Shown piece by piece: positions 1 to 11,327 of a stretch of DNA of 64,000 nucleotides. The translations under genes and the position numbers were made by a program. The DNA lies in NCBI GenBank assembly GCA_015832175.1, contig WJXW01000003.1, positions 3,100,001 through 3,164,000 of the forward strand, given 5' to 3'. The notes below the pieces were generated by a model. That model did no database searches. It was given only the letters and a program-made list of their open reading frames with translations, and was not told the origin of the DNA. How positions within the stretch are numbered: the first letter of the stretch is position 1; every line of letters begins with the position of its first letter. This DNA comes from Paraphaeosphaeria minitans (taxonomy: Eukaryota; Ascomycota; Dothideomycetes; Pleosporales; Didymosphaeriaceae).

Positions 1-526
1 TCTTGGCGAGACCGGCGGTCTCAACAGCCTTGGGATCGAACACGTTGACACCGTTGTCATTGGCGTCAAACGCCTCGATGAAATCCGTGTAGATCTTCTC
101 GTAGAGGATGTCGAGGTCAGCACCAGGCTGGAGGGCTGTAACCTCGGATATGATGTCCTTGCCAAAGTGCATGTACACCAGGCCAGCGGAGGAGAGCTTG
201 GTCGAGTGGCCGGGGAAAACGGTGGTGAATTCACGCTGGTGGTGGTCGAAGTGCCTTGCGTTCGCATCGTAGGCAGCGCCCACGTCGACAACGGTGTGGC
301 ACGTCTTCAGGATCTCGGGGTCGCGAGTGCGGACGAGGGGAGAGTTCTTGTACGCGGGCAGGAGACGGAGCATGGAGACGGCGAGAGCCTCGTCGGCGTG
401 GAAGTGGCCGCTGGATGGATCAATCAGCACTGCCGTTGGATACCAATCATGTATTCAGACGCACCTGTGGGTGCCAATCAAGGGGCCGTCCATCTTCTGC
501 TTTTTGGCGGGGCTCTCGGTTGCCAT
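1..526 (-). CDS. MYG1: MYG1-type 3'-5' RNA exonuclease (DHH family), 3' part outside window
   Basis: MYG1 proteins are DHH-superfamily metal-dependent exonucleases found in nucleus and mitochondria. Exon 1 is 465-526 (ATG at 526-524); a 54-nt intron covers 411-464 (GTGCGT...CATCCAG); exon 2 runs from 410 off the left edge. The splice rebuilds the family's N-terminal motif IGTHSGHFHADEAL, where the Ser codon is split by the intron. Further on lie VVDVGAAYD and the diagnostic DHH motif (FDHHQREF), both at the expected spacing. About 156 residues are visible, roughly the first half of a family that is usually 330-380 aa. The gene is divergent from ICE2. The start is the first ATG in frame and gives the Lys-rich N-terminus usual in fungi. 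Confidence 0.93.
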
Positions 527-1433
527 TGAGCGCAGGTGTGAAGTAATCGAGTGTCGTGAAGCACGGCTGGGGAGGATTTGAGGCACAGGGGTGGAGCGGG
601 TACGGGCTTGGAAAGTAGGGTGTAGCGGGCGGGTGAACGGGCGTAGCAGGCGGGTGGAGGTGGTTCTCAAGGTAGACATTCACCGGTTGCAGGACTCGAG
701 GTGGGAAAATGCACGGGTGGCGTCTGGCGGAGCGGGCCAGATGTGGCGTCGGCGTGCATCGCCAGCAGCAGGCGCTATGCAGGATCAGGCAAGCGAGCTC
801 TCCACCCACGCCATGTCGACACCAGAAACTTGTCCTTTTGAATTTGTTGCCTGGCGGCGCGAGTGCTGCGAGGAAAAGTGCACGTCTGCGACCGTTCTGC
901 GACCTGCCTCTTTGCCACCCCCGCCTCCACTCCAGCTCCAGCTCCCGGCGCGCATTGCGATTGCGCTCAGCGATCCCCCGGCACTGCACGCGACATCACC
1001 CAGCAGGCTGAGCCAATCGCCCTGCTGTGCCTGTCGGGGAGCCCACGCTGCCTGCCTGCGACTTCAAGAGATTCAGCTTCCCCCGTCATCTGGTCAACTG
1101 TGCCCGACCACGCCCGCCGCTTCCCCGCCGCCTCCCAGCACGCGGAGTTGTGTGGAGCTTCCGTTGCCTTGACCGCCGTCTGACACGTGAAGATAGCAGA
1201 TAGGTAGCCACAGACGCCGCCAAGCACGAGCAGTCGCCAGCATCCCGACAAGCTGTGTCCTGCCTCGACTGCCTCGACCACCACCAGACAGCTCTCACGC
1301 TGCTCCGCTCGACCTCCTCCGCACTCCCCCGCGTAGGCTGCGCGTCGTTCGCACGCGTTCCTCCCTCACGAGGCCGTCGTGCACGCTAGAGACCAGGCTC
1401 GTTCTGTACGAGCTTGGCGAGGAAGACGTGCAG
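527..1433. other. Divergent intergenic region MYG1/ICE2
   Basis: About 900 bases between two divergent starts. It holds pyrimidine-rich patches (around 905-945 and 1100-1140) like those found near fungal transcription starts. Frames on both strands are open over parts of it but have no recognisable protein content. It probably contains both promoters and 5' UTRs. Confidence 0.5.
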
Positions 1434-2856
1434 ATGTGGCTCACCCGTGTCCTCTCCTCGACATGTTTCCTCGGTGCCATAATATTCACAATCCCCCTGG
1501 CCTTCGACATCGGCGGCCGGACATGCGGGCTCGCCTTCTCGCTGTCTCTGAGCGCATACTATTTCGTGTATTCGGTCCTGCGCCTGGCAACGCCCGCCAA
1601 CTCAAGGTTCAGATGGGCCCTGGGTCAACTTTTTGCCTGGACACAGTGGTTGATGATCGGGACCTTGTTGATCTGGAGCCTGAACAAGTTCTCCATCGAC
1701 GCAGACAACAACTCGGGGTGGGTGGAGCGGACGTTTGGCGGAAAGAGATCGCAGGACACCAGTGTTCACGAGTGGATATTTGGCCCTGAAGGACTCTTGC
1801 AGTCCGCCACAATCGGTGCTTGGGATAGTGTCCTGAGATACAGCACGCCAGTATTCCAGATTCTCGAAGGCTTCTGCAGCTTGTTGGTTATACAGGCCTC
1901 GGGTCAGGTCACACGATGGGTCGTGAACGGAGAGCGGGGCGACAGCTGGATGGTAAGAAGGACTCTGGGACCGCTCGGAAGCTTCTCTGACCATGCATAG
2001 ATCAGCCTTCTAATCACCTCTGCCTCCATCATCTCATCGTCGGTCTATTTCCTCTGGCGAATCACCACATTCCCAGAGATCAGTAACGTAGATGCCATTC
2101 TCATCGGCGTGGCCATTACCACCGCTATATTCTTGTGCGCATGGGGTATTGTCAGTGGCAAGGGCAACCCGGTGGAATCATCTCTACTCGTACGTTGCCT
2201 CTGCATCCTCTGTAGAGTCCAGCTAACGTCTGCAGTTCGCCTATGTCACCCTCTGCATCTACCAGATCTTCACAGACTACCAACCAGCACCGGGCTCGGT
2301 CGCCGCGGATGCACCATCAGACCCTGCCTTACCTCCGCTACCTCCAATCATAATGGCGTCGTACACCACACTTCTTCATGCCTTAGGCTCGCTACCAACC
2401 ATCATGCACACAGCCTACAACCTCATGGTCGGTGCCATAATGACCATCTCTCTGTCTGTCATCGTTTCGCTCGCCTACCGCGTCTTCGTTCTCTATGCCG
2501 CCGCTCGCATCATACCTGCGATTCGCGAGTCTGGCACCAGAGCTCTTTCCGAAGAACCCAGTCTCGATGATGAAGACGACACCACCAAAATACTAGGATT
2601 CCTCACTTGGTTCAGCCCAAGTATCATAATAGCAGTTTACACGAGTTTACTCATGCAGCATTTTGCAAGCGGAAATGGAGACGCCAATGGAAGTGCTGTG
2701 CAAGGCGAGTGGTGGAAGAGCCAAGGCGGCGAAACAGGAGGGAACCTCTGGCGGTGGATAAACCTCGGAATTACCATGGCCATGTATGCCATCGAGTTGA
2801 AGATGAGCAAGGAAGACGACGATGGTCGGTTCACGCAGCATTGGAAGACAGACTAA
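1434..2856 (+). CDS. ICE2: ICE2 family multi-pass ER membrane protein
   Basis: ICE2 maintains cortical ER structure and ER lipid supply in yeast. The model has three exons: 1434-1952, 2001-2189 and 2236-2856. The introns are 48 and 46 nt (GTAAGA...GCATAG and GTACGT...CTGCAG), and all junctions are phase 0. The product is 442 aa (yeast Ice2 is about 490). The N-terminus has the family's pattern (TCFLGAIIFTIPLAFDIGG, then CGLAFSLSLSAYYF) followed by repeated hydrophobic segments throughout. A more variable loop near residues 250-265 is Pro-rich. The start is the first ATG in frame; the two codons before it (GTG CAG) are not needed. No damage is visible. The 3' end faces the HET gene across about 660 bases. 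Confidence 0.93.
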
Positions 2857-3519
2857 GGAAGAAAATCTCGACGACGAAGATCAATCGACAAAGCTGCGGC
2901 GATGCATACAAGGCATGACTGCGATGGGACCGGTACGGAAATCGGTGGAAGAAACCAGCCCCGGGGTGGGGCAGCGTCGTTTGTGTTTTTTCCCATTTGT
3001 TTTAACAGCTTCGAGCACGACTTTCAGATACCCGGAATTTGAGTTTGCCACGTGGTTTGGGAAACCAGAAAAATACTGGTGTGCATATATTCCTAAGAAT
3101 AAGAATCATTGTTGTTGCACATGTTGAGTGCTCGGCGGCTGAGTTTTGATATGCAGGTCCGGCCATGTTTGCGACCAGGAGTCAAGGTACATTGGGTCAC
3201 CGGTAGACTGTCAGATAGAGTAAACCCCTCACGACGCGACTGACAAGAGCAAATGGCAGCTTCATCGTATGGCCCAAATTGGTTAGCGCTTCTTCTCTTA
3301 CACGAGATAGGCGCACCTCAGTTCCTACCGCCCACCCCACTTCTCTTCAGCAGCATGTTTCCGTCAGACCTTCCACTTACATTCAGACGCCGCGCAGAAA
3401 AGTACACGATTAGCGAAGGCGAATTTTGCGGGTCTTTACCTTCTTGAAGCGGCTCCAGGATTCCTTCATTACATTCCACAGGCTTCCAGCATTCGCAGTT
3501 CCACGATACCACGCCTGAT
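2857..3519. other. Intergenic region ICE2/HET
   Basis: About 660 bases with no supported gene. It should contain the ICE2 3' UTR (T-rich stretch near 2985-3005) and the promoter of the HET-domain gene. I see no repeat in it. Confidence 0.4.
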
Positions 3520-5016
3520 ATGAGGCTGATCAACGCCCACACAAAGCATTTCGAAGAGTTCTTCGGCGAGATACCACCTTACGCTATACTCTCGCATACG
3601 TGGGACGACTATGAAATTTCTTTCAGAGACTTTTACAGTCTACACGTGCACGAGGAGTACCCACCGGCTTCCCAGAAGATCTACGACACTTGTGACCGCG
3701 CGCTCGAAGACGAGCTAGATTACGTGTGGATTGATAGCTGTTGCATCGACAAGAGTAGCTCAGCAGAGCTTAGTGAGGCAATTAACAGCATGTACAGTTG
3801 GTATTCGAAAGCGCAGGTCTGCTATGCTTTCCTGAACGATTATCTTGCAAGCGATATAAGCAGATCTTCGGTAGAAACTTTAGTTGATTTCAATCTTCCA
3901 GAATGTCGATGGTTTTCTAGGGGCTGGACCCTCCAGGAGATGCTCGCCCCCCGGGACGTCCACTTCTACGACAAAACATGGTCCTATTTCGGCACTCGCT
4001 AAGAACTGGCATCGACTTTATCAAGCATTACCGGTGTTCCTACGGACGTTTTAGACGGTAACAAAGAAGTAGAAGAGTTTTGTGTAGCACAGAAGATGGC
4101 TTGGGCTGCCAAGCGCGAAACGACCCGAGAAGAAGACACGGCGTATTGTTTGTTCGGACTCTTCCAGGTCAATGCACCCCTGCTGTATGGTGAAGGTGGT
4201 AAACGCGCTTTCGAAAGACTCCAAGAAGATACCATTAAGAAGACCAATGATTTGACCATATTGGCCTGGATGAATCCGGGACCTCGGATAAGTGGCATCA
4301 CGAGTATTCTTGCTCCGCACCCGAGATACTTCTCACGTTCGCAATACATCAGACCGCAGAACCGTATTGGCGGCAATCCAGAATTCACGGTCACGAATAA
4401 AGGACTCAAGATCAAGACCTTGGTATACAGACCAAATGGCAAAATCTTCATGCCTTTAAATTGTCTTATCAGGGCAGATACCAATATACTACTCAGCATC
4501 TCGCTGATGAGTGGAAAAGACGGAGTCTTCTTCAGAAATGCAGACTTTGGGGGCCTCCCAGTGCCCCTCGATTCGCAAGGAATAGAAGAGCTGATATACA
4601 TTGCCATGGACACCAAGGGAGCATTGCTGGAGCGAACCGTCACCCTAGCGGTTCCACTTGAAGACGGGAGCTTTGAGTTTATACAGGTAGAAGCTTGGGT
4701 CGATCACAACTACCCTTGCAACCTCTTCAGTCGATCCCTGGCTCAGAAATACTCTATCAAGTATGATTCTATGAAGCGCCGTAGCTACGAGGGAACGCTT
4801 GAAGGACCGGCATACTCGAGAGCGCGCTTTATCGCCAGATACTCTGATACCAAAGCACAACATCTCAAAGAGGAAGACTTTGATAATCATTGCCACCGGG
4901 CTATATTCGACGTGCTGGATGTCGATCTCAGATATGGCATCAGCATCATCTTTGGCCGGCCGGCAATGCATGGGTGCCTCACTACCATGGAAGGACATTT
5001 TGCTCCAGCTTTTTGA
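3520..5016 (+). pseudogene. HET-domain (heterokaryon incompatibility) gene with one in-frame stop
   Basis: HET proteins trigger cell death when incompatible fungal strains fuse. A single 499-codon frame runs from the ATG at 3520 to the TGA at 5014-5016 and is interrupted once, by TAA at 4000-4002. Upstream are the family's opening (PPYAILSHTW), the central WIDSCCID motif and the C-terminal HET block with RGWTLQEMLAPR. Immediately after the stop the same frame continues with the usual sequel (AWAAKRETTREEDTAYCLFG) and a long variable tail. No intron with acceptable signals removes the stop without deleting conserved residues. A CAA-to-TAA change (CpA context) is enough to explain it. As it stands the product is 160 aa, holding most of the HET domain. 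I read it as a recent nonsense allele; readthrough or a sequence error cannot be excluded. Confidence 0.85.
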
Positions 5017-5833
5017 AGTAGACGAATCACAAATACGAGTTTTGATGTGATGGGCCTCTGTTAGTATCTCCCTCTATCACGTAGTGATATGGGCATGTAA
5101 CATACGCAAAACTCGAATGTATGTACGTATCTCTCTATGCGCTATGCGGTCGTAAAATTAGAATCAGGAGGCCAGAAATTTTTGACAATCTTGAAGTCCA
5201 AGCCCGGAACAGGTCTGGTCAACTTCATTACCTGATTATATTGATGCTGTGACTTGGCTCGCAGCATCATTATAAGGCTGAGATACGAGCGTGCAGGCGG
5301 GCCCGCAGCAGGCGTCGTGTAGGACGCCACGTTCGGAGCAAATCCCTCCTCTCATCCTTCGCTCTCACGACCCAATATCCCCCCAGCAGCAGTAGATTCT
5401 CCGTGCACCAATTACTGGGCTAGTGTTCAGGATTGACACTATGCCAAGGTATACTGTGTCGGGGCTTTACGAGTGATCAACCCGCAAAATCTCAGGCAGC
5501 CCTGTGACGGGCCAATGATCACACTTACCCTGTCCGCGGGAATGCTACGCGTCCATAAGTTGAAGCTGTTGAAAACCGCGAGAGGCATGATCAAAAGTGG
5601 AGATCCAGGAACACGTCGGCAGTAACTTGACGTCCGAGGGGGGTTCCCACAATGAACATAACGCCCTACTAGATCCCCTCCTCTGGAAAAATGCGTCTGG
5701 TCTACTCTCTGAGTCACATCATGAAAACTACCTCCGACCAGCCTCTGCATGTGGTTCGTATAAGTACTGCATCAAAACTCCCACCAAAACCGCTCCCATC
5801 CCGTGTCCACGCCCTTCCTCCCTCCACCCCACT
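5017..5833. other. Intergenic region after HET gene
   Basis: About 800 bases with short unsupported frames only. It separates the HET pseudogene from the small Cys-rich reading frame. No repeat or RNA gene is visible. Confidence 0.35.
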
Positions 5834-6319
5834 ATGCACCTCACCACCCTTACCCTCTTCGCCCTCGGCTCCTGCTGCAGCTACCACGACTCCTGCTACG
5901 AACGCGCCACCTACGATGGTATGAAAGACAGCGCCCTGGGCCGCTTCCTGTGGTGCAACGGCCGCGCCGTCGACTGCTCGCATCACATCCCGTAAGCAGC
6001 CTTGAATGCGAAGATGGGCAACGACCGCGGGCAGCTAGCGTGGAACAAATTCGGCGACATTCGACCTTGCGCGGCTGGAGATGAGTTTGTGCTGCTAAGA
6101 GGGGCGGACGGCGGGAAATACAGCGCAAGGTGCTGGGACTGCTCGATGGTGCAGGAGCTGTGGCCCGGGAAGTACTACACGATGTGCAGTACGGTGGGTG
6201 CGGGGTCAGCGGCGAAGAGATCGCATATTGAGGTGAGTGAGTTGTGTGGGTTGGTGGGGGTGGAGAGTGGAGTGGTGCTGATGTGCCGGACGCAGATGAT
6301 TATATCACGAATCGGATAG
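5834..6319 (+). pseudogene. Small Cys-rich, possibly secreted protein, interrupted by one stop
   Basis: Not recognised. From the ATG at 5834 a frame opens with a short hydrophobic start (MHLTTLTLFALG) and a Cys/His-rich stretch, then meets TAA at 5993-5995. The same frame continues for another 108 codons with further Cys and Trp (for example CWDCSMVQELWPGKYY) to the TAG at 6317-6319. A late intron is possible, with donor GTGAGT at 6234 and acceptor near 6295. The nearby GTAAGC at 5992 is a poor candidate: none of its downstream acceptors keeps the frame. The stop can be explained by CAA to TAA. Alternatives are two short unrelated genes or no gene at all. Confidence 0.33.
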
Positions 6320-6539
6320 CCATTTTACCCTGTATTAGGCGGGTGATGGGAAATGAAGTTGCACGGAGGGAGGAGGGAGGCTAGGAGGCTGGGAAGATGC
6401 TGGACAAGGACGGACCAGGGGTTTTGTGTGGTGATTCTCAAATTCACGAGCGTGCCTGGAGAGGATTAGTTGAACGACAAGAACCTTACCTACAGGAAAT
6501 TATGAAGCTCGCTAAGATCTAAGGACGGGTAGATTAAGT

Positions 6540-6956
6540 CAAGCTCCTCGAAGCACGCCCCGTGCAGGAGTTGGCCAGGAACAGACTAATCTGTGTACCG
6601 GTAGTCCTGCGTTTGTTGGAATACTACAAAGGGCGCACTATTCCTGACGACTAACCGCGTCGATGATATTGCCGCGGCCTTCGAGTCTAGAATAAACGTG
6701 CACGTGAAGCATGCAAACTTGACGAGCAAGTCGACAGCCGGATCTGGCGTACGTTTATTGGTCAGACGCCGGCTCGCATTTTGATGCGGAAGAGCTCGAT
6801 AAACTCGCCGCGGTGGCGTTGAATGAGAGGCAAATTAAGAACATGGTAAAGGCGGCGCAGTTGTTGGTGCATGAGGGTGGTAAGTCTTTGACGAAAGACC
6901 ATATCGACATGGTGTTGGCCATTGAAAAGGGGTTTGAGGACGAGCAGGGAACTTAG
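6540..6956 (+). pseudogene. 3' remnant of an AAA+ ATPase (fungal AAA with C-terminal lid)
   Basis: Pieces of the end of a fungal AAA ATPase are spread over all three frames: LLEARPVQELARNRLI, LLEYY, then FLTTNRVDDIAAAFESRI (sensor-1 and arginine-finger region), then LDEQVDSRIWRTFI, then DAEELDKLAAVALNERQIKN (lid), ending KDHIDMVLAIEKGFEDEQGT and a TAG at 6954-6956. At least three frameshifts separate the pieces and the Walker A/B part is missing, so this is an old relic. It is unrelated in subfamily to the BCS1-like gene at 44.7 kb, which has a different C-terminus. Confidence 0.75.
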
Positions 6957-7107
6957 AGGTCATGGACTAGAGACCAAAATGGTCGACGTGTGCTGAAAAA
7001 AAAGACATCCGTGGTAGATATTTATCGCGAGTGTCAGTGCGACTGATGTGCCTGTTATTGTACAAATGCTTAGATGGGAGACGCTGTATTGCATCGTTGA
7101 AAGATGA

Positions 7108-8700
7108 TTAATACCAATCGCCATGATCCTCGTCGGCTTCAAGCCCCGCCGGATTAAGACTCAATATGCGCGCCCGAGGAGTCGTATCTGTGAATGCGCT
7201 CTCAAAGATGCCACTCACAGCCCGCTTCCCAATCTCTTGGAAACTGTTATAGCCGTCGCCTTCGCCGATCACAGAAGCCCACTCAGGGTCCCGAGGGCTT
7301 CGCGCTGGACCCAAGTCGCTCCACCGCGTCACAAGGAGTACCTGCCTGAATCTTTCTGGACCCATCTTCTGCACTGTTTTATCTTCGACAAGCTTCAGTT
7401 CGATAAGATACTCCGTGGGGCATTCGACACATCGACGCATGGGCTGGCAATTAGTACATAACGCAGTAGGACCCGCGAATTTGGTGTGTCGCATCTTGTT
7501 AAAAGTGGCCCTGTAGACGTTCTCTTCCGGGGTTGGTATGTGATCCAAAGCGCACTTGGGTATCGATGTCAAGAGCCCTTTGCGCCAGTGCGCGCAAACG
7601 CTGAAATATGGAGTGTAGTCGCTCCTAGTGAAGAGGAGCATGCGCTTCGCTGCTGGCTGCAGACCGCCCTCCACAAAGACCTGCGACTTGACTCGCATCA
7701 ATACGTGACCATTGGCTGGATGAATGTGAAACATAGTTTCGTGACTCCAACCTGATTCAACGTCTTTGAATCTCCGAGCTAGCGAGTGGACGTTGATGCC
7801 GTAGTCTGGACCATGCTCCCAGGCACGCTTGTAGAGTTGGATGAAAGTAAAAGGTAGCCAACGATAGTCACTGATCCGCAACCGAGGTGGTGGCATCAGA
7901 ACGTTCGTGCTATTTGGACAGTTGTAGACGGGGTTTAAAATGTTTGGTGGTTTGAGTTTCTCCAGACCTGGAGTCGTTCGTACATGCCACTTCGCGCAAG
8001 GGAAGCAGAAGAGATGGGTTGGAAGTTTCTTGTCCATGGAGAGTAGGAACTCTATGCGGTGCGGTAGGTGTGTCGGATGGCGCAGCAGTTCGTAGGCCAC
8101 TTTGCCCAGTCGATTGTGCATGGCATGACATGTGGAAGCTAAATGGGCAATATCAAGAGGTGTGAGATAGTCGCCGATCAATCCCCATAACTCAGGGCAG
8201 ATTTTCGAAAGCAGAGTAGCACCGTCAGGCTGCAAAGTATCATAACTCCACTCTTCCACATGCACATACTCAACAGTATCGTCGGCATTCTCGCTAAAAC
8301 CAAAGGCATGCATCATATCCGTCAGGTCTTTGTGCTCGCCAGTATCTTTATCCAGTTCAGAACGCGCAGGAGCTTGGTGGGAGGCCTTTTTGAGTTTTCG
8401 TGGACCGTTCTTCGAAATAACAGACTGTGAACGGCCTTCGGAGCTGTTTCTCCATGGTGTAAAATCGGTGCTTAGTTTGGATAGCGTAGTCGTAACACTA
8501 CCTGAGCGCCGAACGTCCTGTGGGTACAACAGTAGTTTCCCGTCGCTTCTTGCCGTATCCCTCGAATGTATACTGTTGACATCGAATTCTGCTTGGGCGG
8601 CATTCTTCTTTCTAAGCTTGCCATGAGGCGCCGCATCTTTATTCCGACCAAACCCAAACTTCGATCGGAAACCCGATGGCTTTGGAGCAATGTTTGCCAT
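7108..8700 (-). CDS. F-box protein, single exon
   Basis: The 530-residue frame is intact and starts at the ATG at 8700-8698. The first 150 residues are basic and Ser/Lys-rich, probably disordered. An F-box-like segment follows at about residues 162-200 (LLSKICPELWGLIGDYLTPL, then LAHLAS-like helix and LGKVAYELL). The rest holds Cys pairs (CFPCAKWH near 232 and CTNCQPMRRCVEC near 425) and several Trp-rich blocks, a layout common in fungal F-box proteins of unknown target. By family knowledge the F-box would bind Skp1 and recruit a substrate to an SCF ubiquitin ligase; the substrate cannot be guessed. No transmembrane segment or signal peptide is seen. Confidence 0.83.
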   Translation of the reverse strand: MANIAPKPSGFRSKFGFGRNKDAAPHGKLRKKNAAQAEFDVNSIHSRDTARSDGKLLLYPQDVRRSGSVTTTLSKLSTDFTPWRNSSEGRSQSVISKNGPRKLKKASHQAPARSELDKDTGEHKDLTDMMHAFGFSENADDTVEYVHVEEWSYDTLQPDGATLLSKICPELWGLIGDYLTPLDIAHLASTCHAMHNRLGKVAYELLRHPTHLPHRIEFLLSMDKKLPTHLFCFPCAKWHVRTTPGLEKLKPPNILNPVYNCPNSTNVLMPPPRLRISDYRWLPFTFIQLYKRAWEHGPDYGINVHSLARRFKDVESGWSHETMFHIHPANGHVLMRVKSQVFVEGGLQPAAKRMLLFTRSDYTPYFSVCAHWRKGLLTSIPKCALDHIPTPEENVYRATFNKMRHTKFAGPTALCTNCQPMRRCVECPTEYLIELKLVEDKTVQKMGPERFRQVLLVTRWSDLGPARSPRDPEWASVIGEGDGYNSFQEIGKRAVSGIFESAFTDTTPRARILSLNPAGLEADEDHGDWY

Positions 8701-11283
8701 GGTGGTCGTTCCGGTCGCCAGTCAACAATCGGTTAAAGTCCGCGCTAACAAGGGCTGTAAAGCGACAGACCTGGATTTAGGAGCGATACAATGGAATTAG
8801 AGGTATTTGAGAGTCGCCATGAATAGGTTTTTGTTCTGCAGATAATGTTCCGGTGGCTGGCGGGATCGTCATCGCTCCGTCGTAGCTTCCGCGCTGTCCG
8901 ATCAGATCTTTCACGTGAGCTCTTGGCAGCACGCTAAAAATACGATCAACGAATTGATAGCTATCATGCTCCATCATTGAGTGCGCGGTTTGCTTTCTAA
9001 TGATTGATAGTTAGTTGCACTTCCTCACGGAACTTTTTGCACCGAGATCGCAACAAAGACGAAGAGCAGCCTGCCCGGTTCATTCATTGATGGGGCTTCG
9101 TTTGTTGAGTGCATAGCGAAGAACTTATTTTTGTTTTCACCATGCTCTACTTTTGATATCTCCAACTTGACATCGATCTCGATATGCAATATCGGGTTTA
9201 CAATTCGTTCGAATTTTGTACTTGTGGGCATGGCAAAAACCCTCAAACAATCGCAGCGTAGCACTCTTGGTAAGCCTTCCAAGCTTAGTTGTGCTCACAT
9301 ATGTAGTCTATATGCGTTGGTGCAAAAGCAATTGAAGGAGAACAACCCATTCGCCCGCCTCCGCCGAAGTACATCTGAAGCGCACTTCCACACTTGATTC
9401 CTCACTGAGCTAAGCTAGGCCGACGATCTCGGACGCTTGCGAACCACTTCACAATGCTAAGTGTGCTTGCCAACCTGACCACTCGTCCTAGACTCCATTT
9501 AGAAGTGCGTACCAGCCTGTCCTTTGTGAAATGCCACCGCTGAGCGAGCCCCTCCAATACCCTTTTCAAAAGGCACTCCCGGTCGCGGAAACATGGCCCC
9601 CGGCTGGAAGACTCAAGGTAGGACGTGGCCCAGCCAGCATACCAAACTGCAATACGGTACATTTGGGTCTCCATTACCGGGGTTTTACAGTGAAGCAGCT
9701 TGTGCGCTCCAACCATTTGCTTCCACTCATCGAGTATTGGCCGTTGCTTTTCCTTGCATGGTTGAGGCAAGACTGCCTGAAACTCGTGGCTGACATTGAT
9801 CCATCGTGGAAAGTTATTCAGTTGTTGCTGGTTATCAGTCAGTATATTTTGTTCAGGGAGCGTGGTGGAAACAACTGTTTTGACACTTCGAGATGGTTCT
9901 TGGATGGCATGATTGCAGCGAATGCCTCGTGTTTTTTTTTCATGGCTCTGTCTGTACCATGACTCTGACCTCTCGTGGAAGCGCGAAAAAGCTAGTAACT
10001 GGTTCTGCTCTGACCCTGGTGGTCGTAACGTGTTCTGATCCGTTCTGTTCGGTAGTCTTGAGCGGAGCGTCAGAGTGATGGGCCTTGCCTTGGGTATGTG
10101 TGTACGCCATGTTAAATCGCCTGCTGCTGCGGCAGTGGTTTTCCTCAGATGTTTGAAAGACAAGTATTGGTACAGTGACTCGAGATGTGCGACCTTATTC
10201 AGCCAAGTATCCCTCAAAGAGGTCTGCGTGGTGAAATTTAAACTCGCTTGCTTCAGGCAACGCCGACTTATATGTTAAGTGTCAGATCACGTGGCCATTG
10301 GCAGCGCCCTGGAGCTTAACGGGAACCAAGCCCGTGGAAGTGGTGAACTACAAGTCTAAGTTTGTGAGAATGTGAACTTCAAGTTTATTGACACTAGTCT
10401 AGGAAGTAGTCTCTCGAGAACAAATCAAGTGGAAATTATCAAGCTCTGAGTATCTATGTCGATGTTTTCGCATCAGCGGATTGCAACGACATGACCTTTG
10501 CAGCACGTATCTAAATCCCGTTCAAAACAAACGCTTAAAAAAACTTATTCTGCATCCTATTTCTTATACTTCTATTATAAGCCTCAAAAGGCGACTCCAC
10601 CTCCCCAAGCAGTTCAACGTTCACGTCGTGACTTTCCACCAACACAGGTACAGAATTGTCCCGGTCCCACGAATAAGCTGTGAAGAAGACGCATGCATTT
10701 GCCTCCCCAATGCACTTCGAGGCGAGGCAGGTCGATATCGAGACGACTATCGTATCGAGATTCAACCAATGCTCTCGATACGCTTTCTTACTCACGTGCA
10801 TCCCAACAACACATCATTTCCAGTTCCACCCATCGCACCAACCAGCCCGTCGCAACACCAAAACCCCCATCTCAATCCACTCTGCCCTAGATCATGCAAC
10901 AGGGTCGGGATACTCGCCCTCCGCCGATCTCTTATCTTACGGTACCCCACCAACAAATCAGGGTCCCGCAGTCACGCGACAATAGCGTCATGATCAGCGC
11001 AGCGTGTTTTCATCCCGCGCGTGTGGGGATCCTTCGGAAATCCGACGATACAGACGCGACACGACATCATCCGGCCTCGTGTTGTGACGTTTGTGCGTGA
11101 CCGGTGATCCAGCGCGCTGTCATTGTGCCCTCGGGATCGCGGAGTGGGATGAAACGAGCGGAGTGGGTGGGCCATACGTGCGCCAAGTGCTGGTATTGGC
11201 TGAGCATTGAGCGGGTGATATGTGTGGGCATGAATACATGACGATGGCATTGGTGTGGGTTTGAGTTTACCCAGACCATACCT

Positions 11284-11327
<44 letters not shown>

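Noticed and set aside
5834..5995. CCxxHDxC pattern resembling the secretory phospholipase A2 active site
   Set aside because: It lies directly after the hydrophobic start, without the calcium-loop sequence that must precede it. A short pattern like this can occur by chance.
9402..10217. Long minus-strand frame in the gene-poor region
   Set aside because: No ATG near its beginning (TTG only), no recognisable domain, and mixed composition unlike the neighbouring genes.
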